Below are positions 33,022 to 45,600 of a DNA stretch of 64,000 nt, piece by piece. Source of the stretch: Pleurostoma richardsiae. Its lineage: Eukaryota; Ascomycota; Sordariomycetes; Calosphaeriales; Pleurostomataceae. The notes under the pieces were generated by a model. That model was not told where the DNA came from. It ran no database searches and saw only the letters and a program-made list of their open reading frames with translations. A program made the translations under genes and the position numbers. The DNA lies in the NCBI GenBank assembly GCA_030052745.1, contig JANBVO010000018.1, positions 1 to 64,000 on the forward strand, in the 5' to 3' direction. The stretch's first letter is position 1; the number at the start of each line of letters is the position of its first letter.

Positions 33022-34610
33022 ATGGACCGCACTGAGGATGCTGCCTGTCTGGATGAACCCGAGGTCAGAACACTCTCGGAAGAGGACATTACCCACGCGC
33101 GAAGAGTCGGAGCCCGCGCGCTCAAAGAACTCGAGACACAGTCCCAGGAGCAGCTGAACGTAATCATCAAGCAACTTCGAACAACTTGCGACAAACGTCC
33201 GACTCCAGAGGGCAGCCAATCTCCCGAGCAGAAATACGCTCAGCCTGAGACGAAAGCCGCTGAGATGTCTGCTGAGACGATGGCGGTCGCCCTGCCTCCC
33301 GGCGGTGACGTCGCCGGTGCCGGCATTACCTCTCCAGGTGCTGATGCTAAGGGCGAGATCCGGAAGGTGAAGCGCCGGAAGGTTCTTCTCATGGGCAAAA
33401 GCGGTTCCGGCAAGTCTAGCATGCGGAGCATAATCTTCTCCAATTATCTCCCGCCAGACACACGCCGTCTGTGAGTGTTTACCTCCTCTTGTCACCTCCC
33501 TCCTCACATACACGACGGCGGCAGGGAGAACAGGGTCATTCTTTTCTTATCTCGGTCGCGCGTTCTGCCGATTGGTCCCGGAGGAGCTGGGAATGGGTTG
33601 TGGCTGATGACTGACTGAATATGAACAGCGGTGCGACCATTGACATAGATCTGTCGCATGTCAAGTTCCTTGGCAACCTGACACTCAATCTCTGGGACTG
33701 CGGTGGCCAGGAGGCTTTCATGGAGAACTACATCACGCAGCAGCGCCAGCACGTCTTCAGCAACGTCGGTGTGCTCATCTATGTCTTCGACGTCGAGTCG
33801 CGCGATGTTGACCGCGAGATCGCGACCTACATCAAAATCATCTCGGAGCTCGCCGAGTACTCCCCGAGCGCCAAGGTCTTCATCCTCGTCCACAAGATGG
33901 ACCTCATCATGAGCACGCAGCGCGAGGCCGTCTTCAACGACCGCGTTCGCCAGGTGCGGCTCAAGACGCAGGAGGCCCTAGCCCGCAAGCCCAAGATCGC
34001 GCCCATGGTGGACATCCAGCCCTTCGCAACCTCCATCTGGGACCAGTCGCTGTACAAGGCCTGGTCGTCCATCATCCACGACCTCGTGCCCAACCTGTCC
34101 ATCATCGAGCGCGACCTGGGCAACCTCGGCAAGGCCATCGAGGCCGAGGAGATCTTCCTGTACGAGCGCACCTCCTTCCTCGTCATCTCCTACTGGTCCT
34201 CCGCCGAGGGTGCCCGCAACCCGGCTGCCGACCGCTTCGAGCGCCTGTCCAACGTGCTCAAGACCTTCAAGTCCAGCCTGGCCAAGTACACCGGCACCTC
34301 GCGCAACTCGGACCAGATGAACCTCTTCGAGATGAAGATGGGCACCATGTTCAGCCTCTTCATCAACAAGTTCACCACGAACACCTACATCCAGGTCTGC
34401 CTGCCACCCGGCGAGGCCCGCTTCAACGCCGCCCGCCTCAACGTCAACCAGGCCGCCAAGTACTTCGAGCGCCTCGACTCGCCCGCTGGGATCAAGAGCT
34501 CCTCCAGCCAGGGCAACGCCGTTAGCAACCCCGCGCCTGCCATCGACGACGCGTCGTCCGCCTCCGGAGATGCGCCCGCTGGTGGTGGCTCTCGCCCCGG
34601 CGCTGCCTGA
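33022..34610 (+). CDS. gtr1: Gtr1/RagA GTPase with N-terminal extension
   Basis: Orthologue of Gtr1 (RagA/B), the small GTPase that with Gtr2 reports amino-acid status to TORC1 on the vacuole. Exons: 33,022-33,470 and 33,629-34,610, giving 476 residues. The P-loop is GKSGSGKSS at 125-133, switch I is in [19 protein letters not shown]3 is WDCGGQEAF and G4 is VHKMDL. The C-terminal roadblock-like dimerisation domain follows ([26 protein letters not shown]). Family members normally begin within a few residues of the KVLLMG strand; here about 115 residues precede it, including a charged helix. The ATG at 33,022 has good context (CAAAATGG). An in-frame ATG at 33,265 (residue 82) would give 395 residues. 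The low-complexity C-tail is Ser/Ala/Gly-rich. GTPase identity is firm; start choice is open. Confidence 0.93.
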
Positions 34611-35260
34611 GCCTTTGCTGGCTAGCGCGGCAGGGCGAGGCTGAGAGGAATGACTTTTATGATCGGACGACTTATGGGGTTATGTATGTGGACATTTACT
34701 TGGAAATATGTTTCTTGCATGGCCAGGCGAGGCGGGAAATGGACATGATACCCAGTCAAGGGCACGATGGTTGGCGGGCGTTCTTTTGCTTCGCACTGAG
34801 TTCTGGGCCTTTGCTCGCGAGTGCTTGCCTCTCGCGAGGGGCTTGGGAACGTACTTATAAACCGAATTGGTTTTCTTACCTTTTCAGTGTACTTTGCCGC
34901 TACCCGGGAATCCTCATCCCCAGTCTTGAGCGATGAGACATCTGCGACAGCAAACAAGCCTCACGGGGCTGTGTACATAGTAAATCAAAATGGGATCATC
35001 GACTTGCAGAAAACCTTTTTTATTCTATGGAGTCCGGGATGCCTACCCAGTCACTATCTGCTTCCGTGACGCCTGATTCATTAAAAAACGTCGACCGGTT
35101 TTCTGAAGCACAAGGGTTGCTTAAGGCAAACCCGACCGATTGGACTGAAAAAGCAAATCATCCATTTGTCCCGGAGGACCATCCAGCAACCCAAGGCAAA
35201 GCCAATAAACCTAGGTCGACCGCCGGGACGAAATCCCGGACAAGATCCTACTTCGCCGCC
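34611..35260. other. convergent intergenic spacer
   Basis: 650 bp between the 3' ends of gtr1 and shp1. No gene recognised. Confidence 0.5.
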
Positions 35261-36620
35261 CTAAAGCCACTTCACAACAGCAGTGCCACCCTTCTTGAAC
35301 TCGGGAATCTCACTGAGGACGAGAGTCCGATCAGTGTGATCCTTGTTCGGGAACGTCGTGGCGAGCACCCAAGGGCGGCTTCTAGTCTCAATTGACGCAC
35401 GCTGGACGAAGTGATAGACATCATCGATGGTGTTCGTGGTGTTGAATCTGGCTGGCAGGCGTGTGCCATCAGGCAGCTGAATGCGGATCATAACCGTGGG
35501 CTGCGAGTCGTCGACATTCAGAGAAGTTGGCTGGGTAATGGTGCTGCTGGTGCTCGCGGTGGCCGTGCTCGAAGATGCAGGCGGAGGCGGCGCAATATGT
35601 GACTCGCCAGGAACAGGGCTGCCCAGCCGTCTCCCCTCGCCGCCGAAAGGTTTGTAGACCTTAGGCAGCTGGCGCCAGTGCTCATCGTGCTGCTCCAACT
35701 TGACATCGACAGGCTGATCGTATCGGACATTCATGAGATGGAGAGGGGCTCTACCCTGACGGATCATCTGCAGGTCAGTCGCATTGTCGGGATCGTCGAA
35801 GCGCTTAAGCTCTCCATCGTCGATACTGAAACCATCGTGCCACAGGTGCAGAACACGCTCCTGCGGTGGCTCGTTTCGGGTAGGCTGCTGGCGAGGGATG
35901 GGGTTGCCAAGAGGGTCTGGGATTGATCGTGAAGCGACACCATCACCGCCCAGTGTCATGCCAGTGCCACGGAAGTGAGAGTGTGAAGATTGCGAGGGTC
36001 CAGGAGCGGCAGGATCGGAATCCGGACGTTGCGCGTTCCTGAATTACATTTAGCGAACTCGCCGGAGGATATAATCGGTAGAAATATACGCACGCTCTCG
36101 CCTTAGCCAAGATATCCTTGATCACCTTCTGAGTGCCAGAGGGTCCTTGGGCAGGGTCCTGCACAGCAAGTCCTGACTTCTCGCCGCCTGCAAACAGGTC
36201 GCGCGGTCCCTTACTCTCGTCAAAGTCGTCCTCGTCATCATCGTCGTCGTCATGGGAATCGTGACCACCTCCCAAAGAACTTAACGTAGCAAGGCCCTTC
36301 TTCTTCGTCGGCTTCTTGGACGAGCTGGAAGACGCGAGCGCAGACTGGGGGGCAGGTCTGCCGTCAAGGGTGCGGGGGCCGTTGTATTCCGTTCCAACTT
36401 CAGGTTCCTCTGCCTGCTCCTCCTGGTCGGCGAAAAATGCAGTCACTGCGGCGGAAGTATTCCAGTTGCTGGACTGAAGGTATTCGGTGGCCTATGGAGA
36501 TCCGTTAGTAAGCTACCAACCACAGCCCAGTCGACAACGGGCAGAGTGAGCGCGTACCTGCTCTGGCGTCGACCCAGTCAGCTCACAGAAGCTGCTGATC
36601 TGGTCATCCTCGTTTGCCAT
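35261..36620 (-). CDS. shp1: Shp1/p47 UBX-domain adaptor of Cdc48
   Basis: Predicted 412-residue orthologue of Shp1 (p47, Ubx1), the adaptor that recruits Cdc48/p97 to ubiquitinated substrates and membrane fusion and activates the phosphatase Glc7 in yeast. Exons: 36,620-36,558; 36,491-36,094; 36,038-35,261. A UBA-like domain fills residues 5-42 (ISSFCELTGSTPEQATEYL across the first splice). A Ser/Lys-rich and strongly acidic linker (HDDDDDDEDDFDE) follows. The SEP domain spans about 215-285 with LHLWHDGFSIDDGELKRFDD. The UBX domain occupies about 328-412 with IRIQLPDGTRLPARFN; the FPR-type loop that inserts into Cdc48 appears as FPNKD. It shares a 671-bp divergent promoter with mim1. Confidence 0.94.
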
Positions 36621-37291
36621 AGCGGGCAGTTCGGCACGTCGAGGTTCCTTGCGTGAGGTGTGGAGTGAGGCGAATTCGGTGAGTGCGTCAACGAGAAGAA
36701 GATGTGACGCGTCTAGAATTTGAATAAGAAGTGTCAGAAAGAAAGTGGGCACGAGATGTGGCCAAGCAGCTCGGCTGGTTAAAGGTCGCCTTACCTTTGG
36801 GTTGATCAAAGCTGGTGGGAGTGCCAGCTCAATCAGGTTGAGTGCGAGTGTGGAAGCTTCGAGCTGCTGACGGTTCAGGCAGCTTAAAGGCGACGAATGA
36901 ATTGCCCCGCTTCACCTCTGACGTTTTGGAGCTTTGATGTGGGGAAGTACCTTCGTACCTCTCTGTCTGAGCGAAGTAGGGACGTAGAGGTGCCCCTCCA
37001 AAGGACGGAACCCGGAACCCGGAATTATACTCTTCCGTGCAAGTCCATGGAGGGCATGGGGGGATGCAATTTCCCGAGGTCCGCGAGACTCCCGATTGGC
37101 TGATCGCGACAGCACCGTGCCCCAAAGCTGCACCCCTGCCGGGTTTCGGGAGACTTCGTCACTGCTTGGCTCGACCTTTCTGCCGACCACCGATCCAGCT
37201 GGCGGTTCTTTTGACTGCCATCACTCTTCCTGGGCCTTCCGTTCCTCCTGCTCCACACCATCTGGAACCCCGCTCCTTTGTCGACGTCAAG
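36621..37291. promoter_or_regulatory. divergent promoter of shp1 and mim1
   Basis: 671 bp between two start codons on opposite strands. An inverted CCAAT box (ATTGG) lies near 37,095. No gene recognised. Confidence 0.45.
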
Positions 37292-37800
37292 ATGTCCAGC
37301 GACGAGCCCTCAAATCCCATGGCCGAGTCCGGGGTTACGATTCCCTCAGACAGCGAGCAGTATTCCGGCGGCGAGGAGCTCTCCACGTCACCGCCGTCCT
37401 CGTCCTCCCCGCCAATCATCCTGTATCAACCTCCGACGCTCTGGTCCTTGATACGGGGAGCGGCGATTAATCTCTTCCTGCCGTTCATCAACGGGATGAT
37501 GCTCGGTTTCGGCGAGCTCTTTGCTCATGAGGCTGCGTTCCGCCTGGGATGGAGCAACACAAGAGTGCGTTCTCCCGAAAGATCACGAAGGCCTCTCCTC
37601 TACCACCTTTGTTTCACGCTTTCTTGCATTGCGCTGTGCAACAGACTCGTCTTCTATTGCAGGCTGATGTGCTGACATTGTCAACAAAGGTCTTTCCTCT
37701 GTCACGGCGAACGCAGCATCCCATCGGCCCTGGTATCGAAGTCCTGGACAGGCCTCGACGGCCGAGTCCCGATCTGACTGACCTTGCGAGTTTGGAGTAA
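37292..37800 (+). CDS. mim1: Mim1, mitochondrial outer-membrane insertion protein
   Basis: Predicted 127-residue orthologue of Mim1, the core of the MIM complex that inserts alpha-helical proteins into the mitochondrial outer membrane and helps assemble TOM. Exons: 37,292-37,564 and 37,690-37,800. Residues 1-47 are acidic and Ser-rich. The conserved single membrane segment is in PTLWSLIRGAAINLFLPFIN and GMMLGFGELFAHEAAFRLGW, with the glycine zipper-like spacing that drives Mim1 oligomerisation. The second exon begins VFPLSRR, the family's positively charged post-membrane motif, which confirms the splice. The 125-nt intron has a GTGCGT donor and AAAG acceptor. The gene is short but complete. 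Confidence 0.93.
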
Positions 37801-38527
37801 GCGGCGCCGCGCAGATTGTACTGCAGCTATATTGGGTTGATGTTGCTCTACATGAGAGAAAGGAGTCGATGGCCATGACGAGCAGCAGCAAGATGATTGC
37901 TGACGAACATATTTCGGAGCTCTACTCGACCCACGCATTATAGATGAGATATTCGGCTGTTACTTGTCTTTCAAAAAGAGCCGTTGTGCTCATCTATGGT
38001 GGCTTCAAAAGGAACTTGTACAAACGGAGCTGGGACAGGCGAGGTGGATGAGACAGCCGCGGCAGATATATAGCAGGCTGGGGCTTGTACATACATACCT
38101 ACCTCATGTTTATCGAGTGCTGGGACTCAATGCAATACCATCATCAGCACCGTAAGTTTCTCAATGCCGGCAGCTAGTGTCAAGCCTGTCAACCAGTTGA
38201 GCCTGAATGTTCCCACATTGTTGCGACAGACTACTCCTGACATCGCCTTATTCCTCATGCACCATCTTATCCGCCGTAGCTACACCTCACATGCACACAC
38301 AATCAATCACATTATGCCGTGACTTTCGAAAAGAGCTAAGCTCTGTGTATTTTTGCACTGAATCTGTCGGGGATAAATTGAGCTTTTGGGGTGTAGATTG
38401 CCGGCCCGTCATCAGCTGTCACGGCGCGAGCCGGGTTGCCGACCAAAAATTTCCAGAACATCAATTGCACTCGGCCGGGGAGCTCCCCATCACCATTTCC
38501 AGTCTGCGACAGCCCAGTTCACCAGCC
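37801..38527. other. intergenic, promoter of oxa1
   Basis: 727 bp between mim1 and oxa1 in the same orientation. A frame open upstream of the oxa1 ATG from 38,207 lacks family similarity and is read as 5' UTR. Confidence 0.5.
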
Positions 38528-40160
38528 ATGATTCCCAGCAGAGGGATCGCCCGGGCCAGCCCGGCATTTGGCCTGCACAATAGGGTATGTTTCTGCGCCT
38601 ACCTCCTGGTTCTAGGCGTGCACAGCTCTAATCGATTCCTCCAGATACTACTCAGGACGGCCTCGCGGCCTGGCATCGCAACACAGATCGGTAAAGCCAG
38701 CAGCTCGAGGCAATTCGGGACGATCCTCCGCAGCAATGGCACCCGCGCGTCGACGTTTGGCGCCTCCCAAAGTGCCCGGTTAGGCTCCGTCGGCATGCTG
38801 GCCACCCCCATCCTCCTCTCCGCCCGCCACGTCCGCTTCGCCTCCACCCAGCCGACTCCCTCCCCGGCCGCCGCCGCCAGCGCAACTCCTACCGCCGCAG
38901 CGACGCCCGACTCCCTCTCGACTGTCGACCTCTCCTCCATACCCGCCGACATCGACGGCAGCTCCCTGCTCAACATGCCCGAGCACATCGGCTACCTGAA
39001 GACGCTGGGGCTGGACTACGGCTGGGGCTTCACCTCCGCGATGGAGTGGCTCCTCGAGCACATCCACGTCTGGGGCAGCCTGCCCTGGTGGGCATCCATC
39101 CTGGTCACGTCTGTGCTCATCCGCGCCGCCATCTGGAAGCCCACCCTGACCGCCACCGAGCACTCCCAGAAGCTGCAGGAGCTGCAGAAGGACCCCCGCT
39201 ACAAGGCGGCCTCCGACCGCATGATGGCCGAGGCCATGGCCGGCCGCGCCAAGACCGCCGAGGTCCAGCAGCTGCGCGGCGAGATGATGCGCCTGCAGCG
39301 CGCCGCGGGGTTCAGCTTGTGGAAGACCTTCATCCCCATGGTCAACATCCCCATCGCCTTCGGCATGTTCCGCCTGCTGCGCGCCATGGCCGCCCTGCCG
39401 GTGCCCGGGCTCGAGACCGGCGGCCTGCTGTGGTTCACGGACCTGACGGTGCCGGATCCCTTCATGATCTTGCCAATAATGACGGCTGGTTCGATGTGGC
39501 TGATGATGAGAGTGAGCCGCCCTTCTTCGTCATTCTTCCACGACTCCGATGTTATCAGAGCGGAGCGTAAAGAGTCTATCTAGAGGTGCTAACGCTTAGC
39601 CACAGGGAAACCTCCCCTTCGTCACGCAGCAGCAGGCCCTGACCATGAAGATGATGTCCTACGTCCTGACCCCCCTCTCCGTGCTCGCCACCATGAACAT
39701 GGCCTCCGGCCTGCAGTTCTACTTCCTCGTCTCCTCCCTCCTCCAGTGGGCCAACTCCTGGGTCCTGCGCCAGCCCTGGTTCCGGAACTGGATGGGCCTG
39801 CGGCCGATGCAGATCGGCGGCTCCCCCGCCCCGTCACCGGCGTCGCCCGCCGCCGGGCAGTGGCAGGCCCCGCGGACCATCGACACGACAGCCACCACTG
39901 CCACGACCAGCGCGACGTCCAGCACCGGCAGCACCGGCAGCAGCGCGACCGCGAAGGCCAGCAACATGGTGGAGGACGCCAAGGAGACGTGGCGCGGCGT
40001 GCGCGGCTGGCTCGGCGACAAGAGCGAGAAGAGCGCCAAGGAGAACGAGTACAAAAAGGCGCAGCAGTACGAGGAGAAGCGCAAGATGGAGGAGAAGGAG
40101 GCGTACTACGCGCGCCGCGAGGAGTATCTGGCCCGCCAGGAGAACAAGCGGAGGCCGTGA
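38528..40160 (+). CDS. oxa1: Oxa1 mitochondrial inner-membrane insertase
   Basis: Predicted 492-residue member of the YidC/Oxa1/Alb3 family, which inserts mitochondrially and some nuclear-encoded proteins into the inner membrane. Exons: 38,528-38,584; 38,645-39,511; 39,606-40,160. The N-terminus (MIPSRGIARASPAFGLHNR) is a basic presequence. The five-helix core starts at LDYGWGFTSAMEWLLEHIHV, followed by WWASILVTSVLIRAAIW, an arginine in the membrane groove as in YidC, the cytosol-like hairpin with many charged residues, LWKTFIPMVNIPIAFGMF, and GNLPFVTQQQALTMKMMSY after the last splice. The C-terminal tail is a Lys/Glu-rich helical segment (EYKKAQQYEEKRKMEEKE), the matrix ribosome-binding tail of Oxa1. 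The first intron is 60 nt with no stop in frame, so retention would add 20 residues to the presequence. Confidence 0.95.
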
Positions 40161-40827
40161 GGGGGCCTTGACTTGCTGGAGAGGACTCTCACCACGATCG
40201 CGATACAGAGCAGCTGTGTCCCGGGAGGATGATCGTGCTGAACTAGACGCCCGGCAGGAGGGTGGCGTGTATTTGTACAATTGACGGCAACTCAAAAATG
40301 GGGCCCTCGTGGCGAGCGGCAACAGCGTTGGTCGCCAGACGGGCAATGGTGATCTTCACGGCATCCTCTCCTCCACATCTACAATTTTTTCTTGTACTTT
40401 ATCCACCTTGATGCTGTACTATATACCAGATCAATCTGGAAACTGCTCGTAATAGAGGACATCGGTCAGAGGACACCACTGCGGTCGATGGGCAAAATTG
40501 TGAACCATAATCTTGTGTTAGATGGCTGCAAGGCTAGATAGCGAGAAGTTCCGTAATAACAAGCTCTATATCGACTGTCCTCCTGCCCGGAGGTCCCCTC
40601 TACCATGACATTCCGCTATTCCTTCTTCGCCGGTTTTAGAAGCCAAAATGGGTTATTCCATTGCTGACTCGACAAGTCAGATGCCAACAAAAGAGCTATA
40701 AAGTGAACCCCGATGCGTTGGTTTCGTGTCCGCGTGCTGCACCACTACGCTGCCGAAGCGACCGCACTCAAGCGTCAGAGTAGCACAAGCCATTAGATTA
40801 GTCCAAGCATGTCAAAACTTGGAGAAA
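40161..40827. other. convergent intergenic spacer
   Basis: 667 bp between the 3' ends of oxa1 and urc4. No gene recognised. Confidence 0.5.
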
Positions 40828-42643
40828 CTAGAATACCGTGCCGTCACTGTCAATGAGGATGGGGGGCTCCTTGGTGTTAGGCCGGCTGACTTCGGCGATT
40901 TCCCGGCCGCCCTGAGTGGATGTCAGCATATGTCCGGTATCCGGAACGGGCTGCTGTTTGGATGCTCACCTTCCAACTTCCAGCCTCCAGCAACTGGGCC
41001 AAGCTCAACTCGTGACCAGCCAGCTCTGCCTTTAACGCTTTATTTACCTCCACGCACAGCATGTCGAGGAACCCAACCGTAACGCCTCGCCACTCCACAA
41101 TCACGTCGTCTCCCGGTTCAAACATCGGCGCCACCTCGACGCCTTTCGTGCCCGTCCGCTGGCAGTGATCCGCATAGTGCTGCAAGCCCCGCTCCGTATC
41201 GTCCTTCTTTAGCGTAAGGACCCCCAGGTCGACAAAGAGCCCCCCGTTCCTGTACTCGGGCAGCCCAGTCAGAAGCTCCGTCCCGACGAATTGAATCTTG
41301 ACGAGTGACTGCATGGGCTGCATGAGTGAGTACGTGAGCCACTGTGTCAGTTTATGGAACGGCAGGATATTCTCCCAGGCGCGGCTGGACGAGCTAGGGA
41401 AGGGCCCCGGCATCGAGGAGCATGGCCATGCATCGCCCAGAGGCACACCATTAATCTTCGTCCGGGACGGAGGCCAGATAGATCCAAGGCCGACCATGAG
41501 GGCGTTCCAGAGGACGGGAAGGCTGACGACCGGCACTGAGACCACCTGTGTTGACGGATGCGAGAGGAGATAGTCTAGGGAACACAATCAGCTAAAGACT
41601 ACAGGGGCACAGAGCGCGAGCCCTTACCTAGGATATGTCCTGGTCGGCCAGCCTGGAAAAAGAATTCCTGGTGCTCGTCAAGAGCGTTCCCCAGCCTGAT
41701 CAAAAGTTGGGTCCGACCTTCGAGGCCGGCAATCTCGTTCCCAGGCCTGGATTGGAGCCCTGCGGCCACTTTCTCGACTGTCAGGCTTTGGAGACCTTCC
41801 TTGTTCACTTGGTACTTGTTCTCCTTTCCACCAGCGAAAAGTCCCTGGCATGGACGTTAGTGTTGCATCACTCGTAAATCTATATTCCGTATCGGAGGTT
41901 AGGGAGCCAACATACCGTCTTAAACATTTCCAAGCTTGCCACGGCGATACCCTCTGATCTCCTATAGATACGGCCATTTTCTGTGCTCTTATAGCTCCAC
42001 TCCGTGCCTGCACCCGCATCGAGCAGGACACTAACGAGGAACAGGTCAAGCAGCCTGCGACACTTCTCGTTGTTATCGACGCCGTCCCAGGCGGACAACA
42101 TGTGAGTAATCCTGTCCCTGCCCCCGACGCAGAAGTGTTGGTGTCTGCCATGTGGTGGTATAGTCGTGAAAGGCGCATCGTAGTCTCTCTAGGAGCAGCA
42201 CCGTGTCAGCCGAGGACGAACCGGCCAGGGCAGTGACATATTTGCTGCCTTACCTTGATAATTTGCGATACAAACGTCACAACATCACCAAACTTCCCCA
42301 TGTCCACGTCGAAATGGTTCAGATCATCGTTGACGGCCTTCTCGGTTACGATCTTGCTCCGCTCCCTCACCGCTGCGAGGTTCTTTAGGTAGCCGACAGG
42401 GTCAAGCGCAGGATCGGGGGGCTTCGGCAGGTCGAATTTCGGAAGGGACACCGGCGAAAACGGCGACAGGGGAGTGCTTGGGCCGGAGGCCATGGTTCCT
42501 GCAGAGGTTCGGTTGTTCGTGCGAAAGCTTGCTGGTGATTTGACGCTCGAGGATCCGGAGTCGAGACTGGCATTTGACTGTGACCTAGGACCGGAAGATA
42601 CAACGGTCTTCGGCGCCTTATCTTTGCGGGAAAAGAGACCCAT
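40828..42643 (-). CDS. urc4: Urc4/Urg3-type DUF1688 protein, uracil catabolism
   Basis: Predicted 522-residue DUF1688 protein related to Urc4 (Urg3), a factor of the fungal URC route for uracil degradation whose chemistry is not settled. Exons: 42,643-42,254; 42,188-41,916; 41,844-41,628; 41,574-40,970; 40,911-40,828; all phases agree. Residues 1-70 are Ser/Pro-rich and poorly conserved. The domain starts near DPVGYLKNLAAVRERS, continues with DYDAPFTTIPPHGRHQHFCVG, LLDLFLVSVLLDAGAGTEW, RRSEGIAVASLEMFK and FQAGRPGHILDYL. It ends with the family tail PPILIDSDGTVF in the last exon. Yeast members are about 430 residues, so the N-terminus is extended. No other URC gene lies in the window, although urc genes are often linked in yeasts. 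Confidence 0.88.
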
Positions 42644-45600
42644 TGTGGCCTAGTGGAGGGGTTGGACAAAGAGGGGTCGGGCGGTGTTAGTGGGGAGATA
42701 CCCAAGCTTCTGTGTCCTCAGGGGTAGTAGCGCTATCTGAGCCGGCTCGTTTAGGTGGTCCTCAGGGGGAGCTTGCACCGCGGAAAGTGGGACGTGGCGT
42801 TGGGAATGCGGAAATGGCCGTCAACGGTCTCGGGCTTGTGCGGTTCCTTTATTCTCGACGAACTCGGACGGCTTGACAAAGGATCAGCGTCAGGAGAAGG
42901 ACGTCGGAGCGCTCGCAGGAAATCAAGATGTCGATCCAATGTCCGGGAAGAGTTCCAACAGACGTCAAGGTCGCTTTGCAAATGGATCGGCGGGGTGGAC
43001 TCGATCGTTGCCGTGGGTGGAGTGAGGCTTGGAAAAGACCTGGATTGTTCGTCCGTGTCAGCAGAAAATAGGGGGCTATCACCAGTGCTCATCGTTGCGC
43101 TTGAAATGCCGAAAACATAGCAACGATATTATGAGTGCAGCATTCGGGAAGACAAAGAGAACCGCAATTGCAGGGTTAGCAAGCACGGGCTCTCTACCCT
43201 CGGCTTGGCTTAGTTGGGAGCTTCGGCAACTCAAAGAAAGACCAGAGGAGCCCGGCATAAAGCAAGATCATAAAGAGGAAATATGGCTTACCAACAGAGG
43301 GTGGAGCGTAAAGGTGTTCGCTGCTTGGCTGAGCACCAGGGCAGGTCTTATGCTCTGATCGGTTGGAACCCGCCGACTGATGTTTCTCTGGTTTGCTCAA
43401 GAAATGCTTGCGCACAAGCTACCAGGCCAAGGGCTGGCTGACGAATTCGACGAATGGTGTCTCGGGTACGTGCGTGACTGCGCAAACAAACGATACTCTG
43501 CCTCTTAACCGCCTTCGCTGGAACGAATGCTGTGGTGGACGGCAACGTCTGGAGATATGTCGGCCGGGCTGACAGGAAGGAGCTGCGAAAGGAAGAGAAG
43601 AATATGCGGGAGCGGCGCTGCGTCCTATTGATTCCCCGGATCGTTCTTTATATTTGCAGCCCTTGCAAGCTGCACACGAGCGAACTATCACCTGCAGTCT
43701 GCAGATTTGGATCGCGGGCCGAGCGAATTCTGCTAGCGACGCTTGGCCCCGGGGTCCTGTTGCGTTCGCTCCGTAATAGTTCACGCTGTGACTGACGGGT
43801 TACCAGTCGATGCTGTGCTCAGATCATCTCCGGGCGGGAGGCATGCTCTAGGCTTGCAGGTTCGCTAACACCCAGGGTCCTTCCTTGGCCACCGCGGCGC
43901 TTTCCTGATTGATGATTTGGTGCTGGTTCTTCCCTCAAAGTTTGCGTGATTCACCGAAATGCTCGGGTACCGTGTCACGGTACGGCGCTACCATGCCTGC
44001 GGTGCGTTCTGCAGCGGCAGGGATGTCATGCAACGATATGCAAGGTACCAGGCACAGATGGTACGCTGGGGCACGGCGCGAACAGACGGACACAAAGCGG
44101 GTGGTGTGGGTGGCCTGGAACCGCCGTCGATCGAGACCCCCGAATTGCGGGTTGGACCGGCCGAGGTCTTCTGACCGGGAAACCGGCCCAGAGATTATCA
44201 GAGAGGTAGAGGTAGCGCTGCTCTTCTGGCCTCCAATTCTCTTCAACAATGAGAGATTTCAACGAGACTGTGTTTTCGGAGAGGAAGTTCGATTAGGTCA
44301 ATTAATGGCAGGGGAGCTTGGCTAATGATCAAGGTGCCTTGTGCCCTGGCCACATTAATTGTTCTGAGAAACAAACAAACCAACGGCCGCTGCGTGAACA
44401 GAAAAGCGGTTACAGGTCCACTAGCAGTTTTATCATGTTTATCCCACTGTAACTGCTGCCCCTGGCGTACGATCTGTTCGCAGAGGTCGTCGCTTCCTTC
44501 CCGCTACGCTTTCAAGGTAGGTACAGACAGTACCTGCAGGATGTACTGTATATGTATGTACTCCGTAAGGTACTCTGCACAGTACATGTAACCTTCCATC
44601 GGGCACTCGACACGTGGGTGCGCGCTCTCGCACGTGGTGATGGATCGCTCCTTCCTCTTTCCGTGTTCGCTTGAAGGAACATGTCTCGGCGTTGCTTCTC
44701 CTCATAAATCTCCAAGCATCTGCTATTCTTGTATGTACAGATACCTAACCAGGGGTATATCGGAGTAGACCGTCGAAAAGAGAAGGAGCTCAAGACCTCT
44801 TGCACCTTCCTGCACTTGAATTTCCGTCGTCGCGTGTCAAAGCGAGGCCCTTTTTCCAAAAAGTGTTGTCAAGCTATCGGCACTATGCTCTTGCACTATT
44901 GGCACCATATCTACACCAAGGGGCATACACATATTCCCGTCTGCAGCCTACCTAGGCAAGGTAGGTATCTACCTACAAAGCCACTGTTGATTGCGTTGTT
45001 CATGTTCAGAGGGAGTATCCTAGGTTAGAACGTCGCGAAGGACATGGATTCGCGCCCGATTCGCAAATTTGCAGCGATTGCGGTGTTCGGGGACCGGGGC
45101 CACACCAGGGTGTCTCTGCGCGCACGCCTTCGGTAACTGCAAGGATTCCAACGGTAACTGCAGGGGTTTCGACATGCACAGTCGCAGAGGCATCGGCCTA
45201 CGCTATGGCCCGCACTCCAGCGTGCAAGTCCGTCGGGCTTCGGCGCGTTAGTTAGCTATGGCCTAAGGGTAACGGGCGGCACAATGAGCGGCCGCAAGGC
45301 GTCTAGGGGTGCACACTCGTCAGTTGTCCTTGGCCCTTCAAGTGTCTCAAGACACCTTAGGATCCGCACATTCTGCAGCCCCAAGGACTCACTCAACCGC
45401 TCTATCGAGGTGGCGATCGTGTCGGAGGTTAGGCTAAGGACACAGGTTGCCCGCCCGCATTAGGCGCATCGAGTCGGCGTCTCTCTTAAAGATACCGAGC
45501 TGAACAGCAGCAGAAACCATGTTCTACGGTTGTGCTAGTTTGAACGGAGAACCACAGCTTCCTTGTCCCGCAAGCTCGACTTGGTGGGGAGACCCCCCCA

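Noticed and set aside
42751-43092. 113-codon minus-strand ORF just upstream of urc4
   Set aside because: No conserved motif, mixed codon use and no splice link to urc4; more likely leader or upstream ORF than an independent gene.
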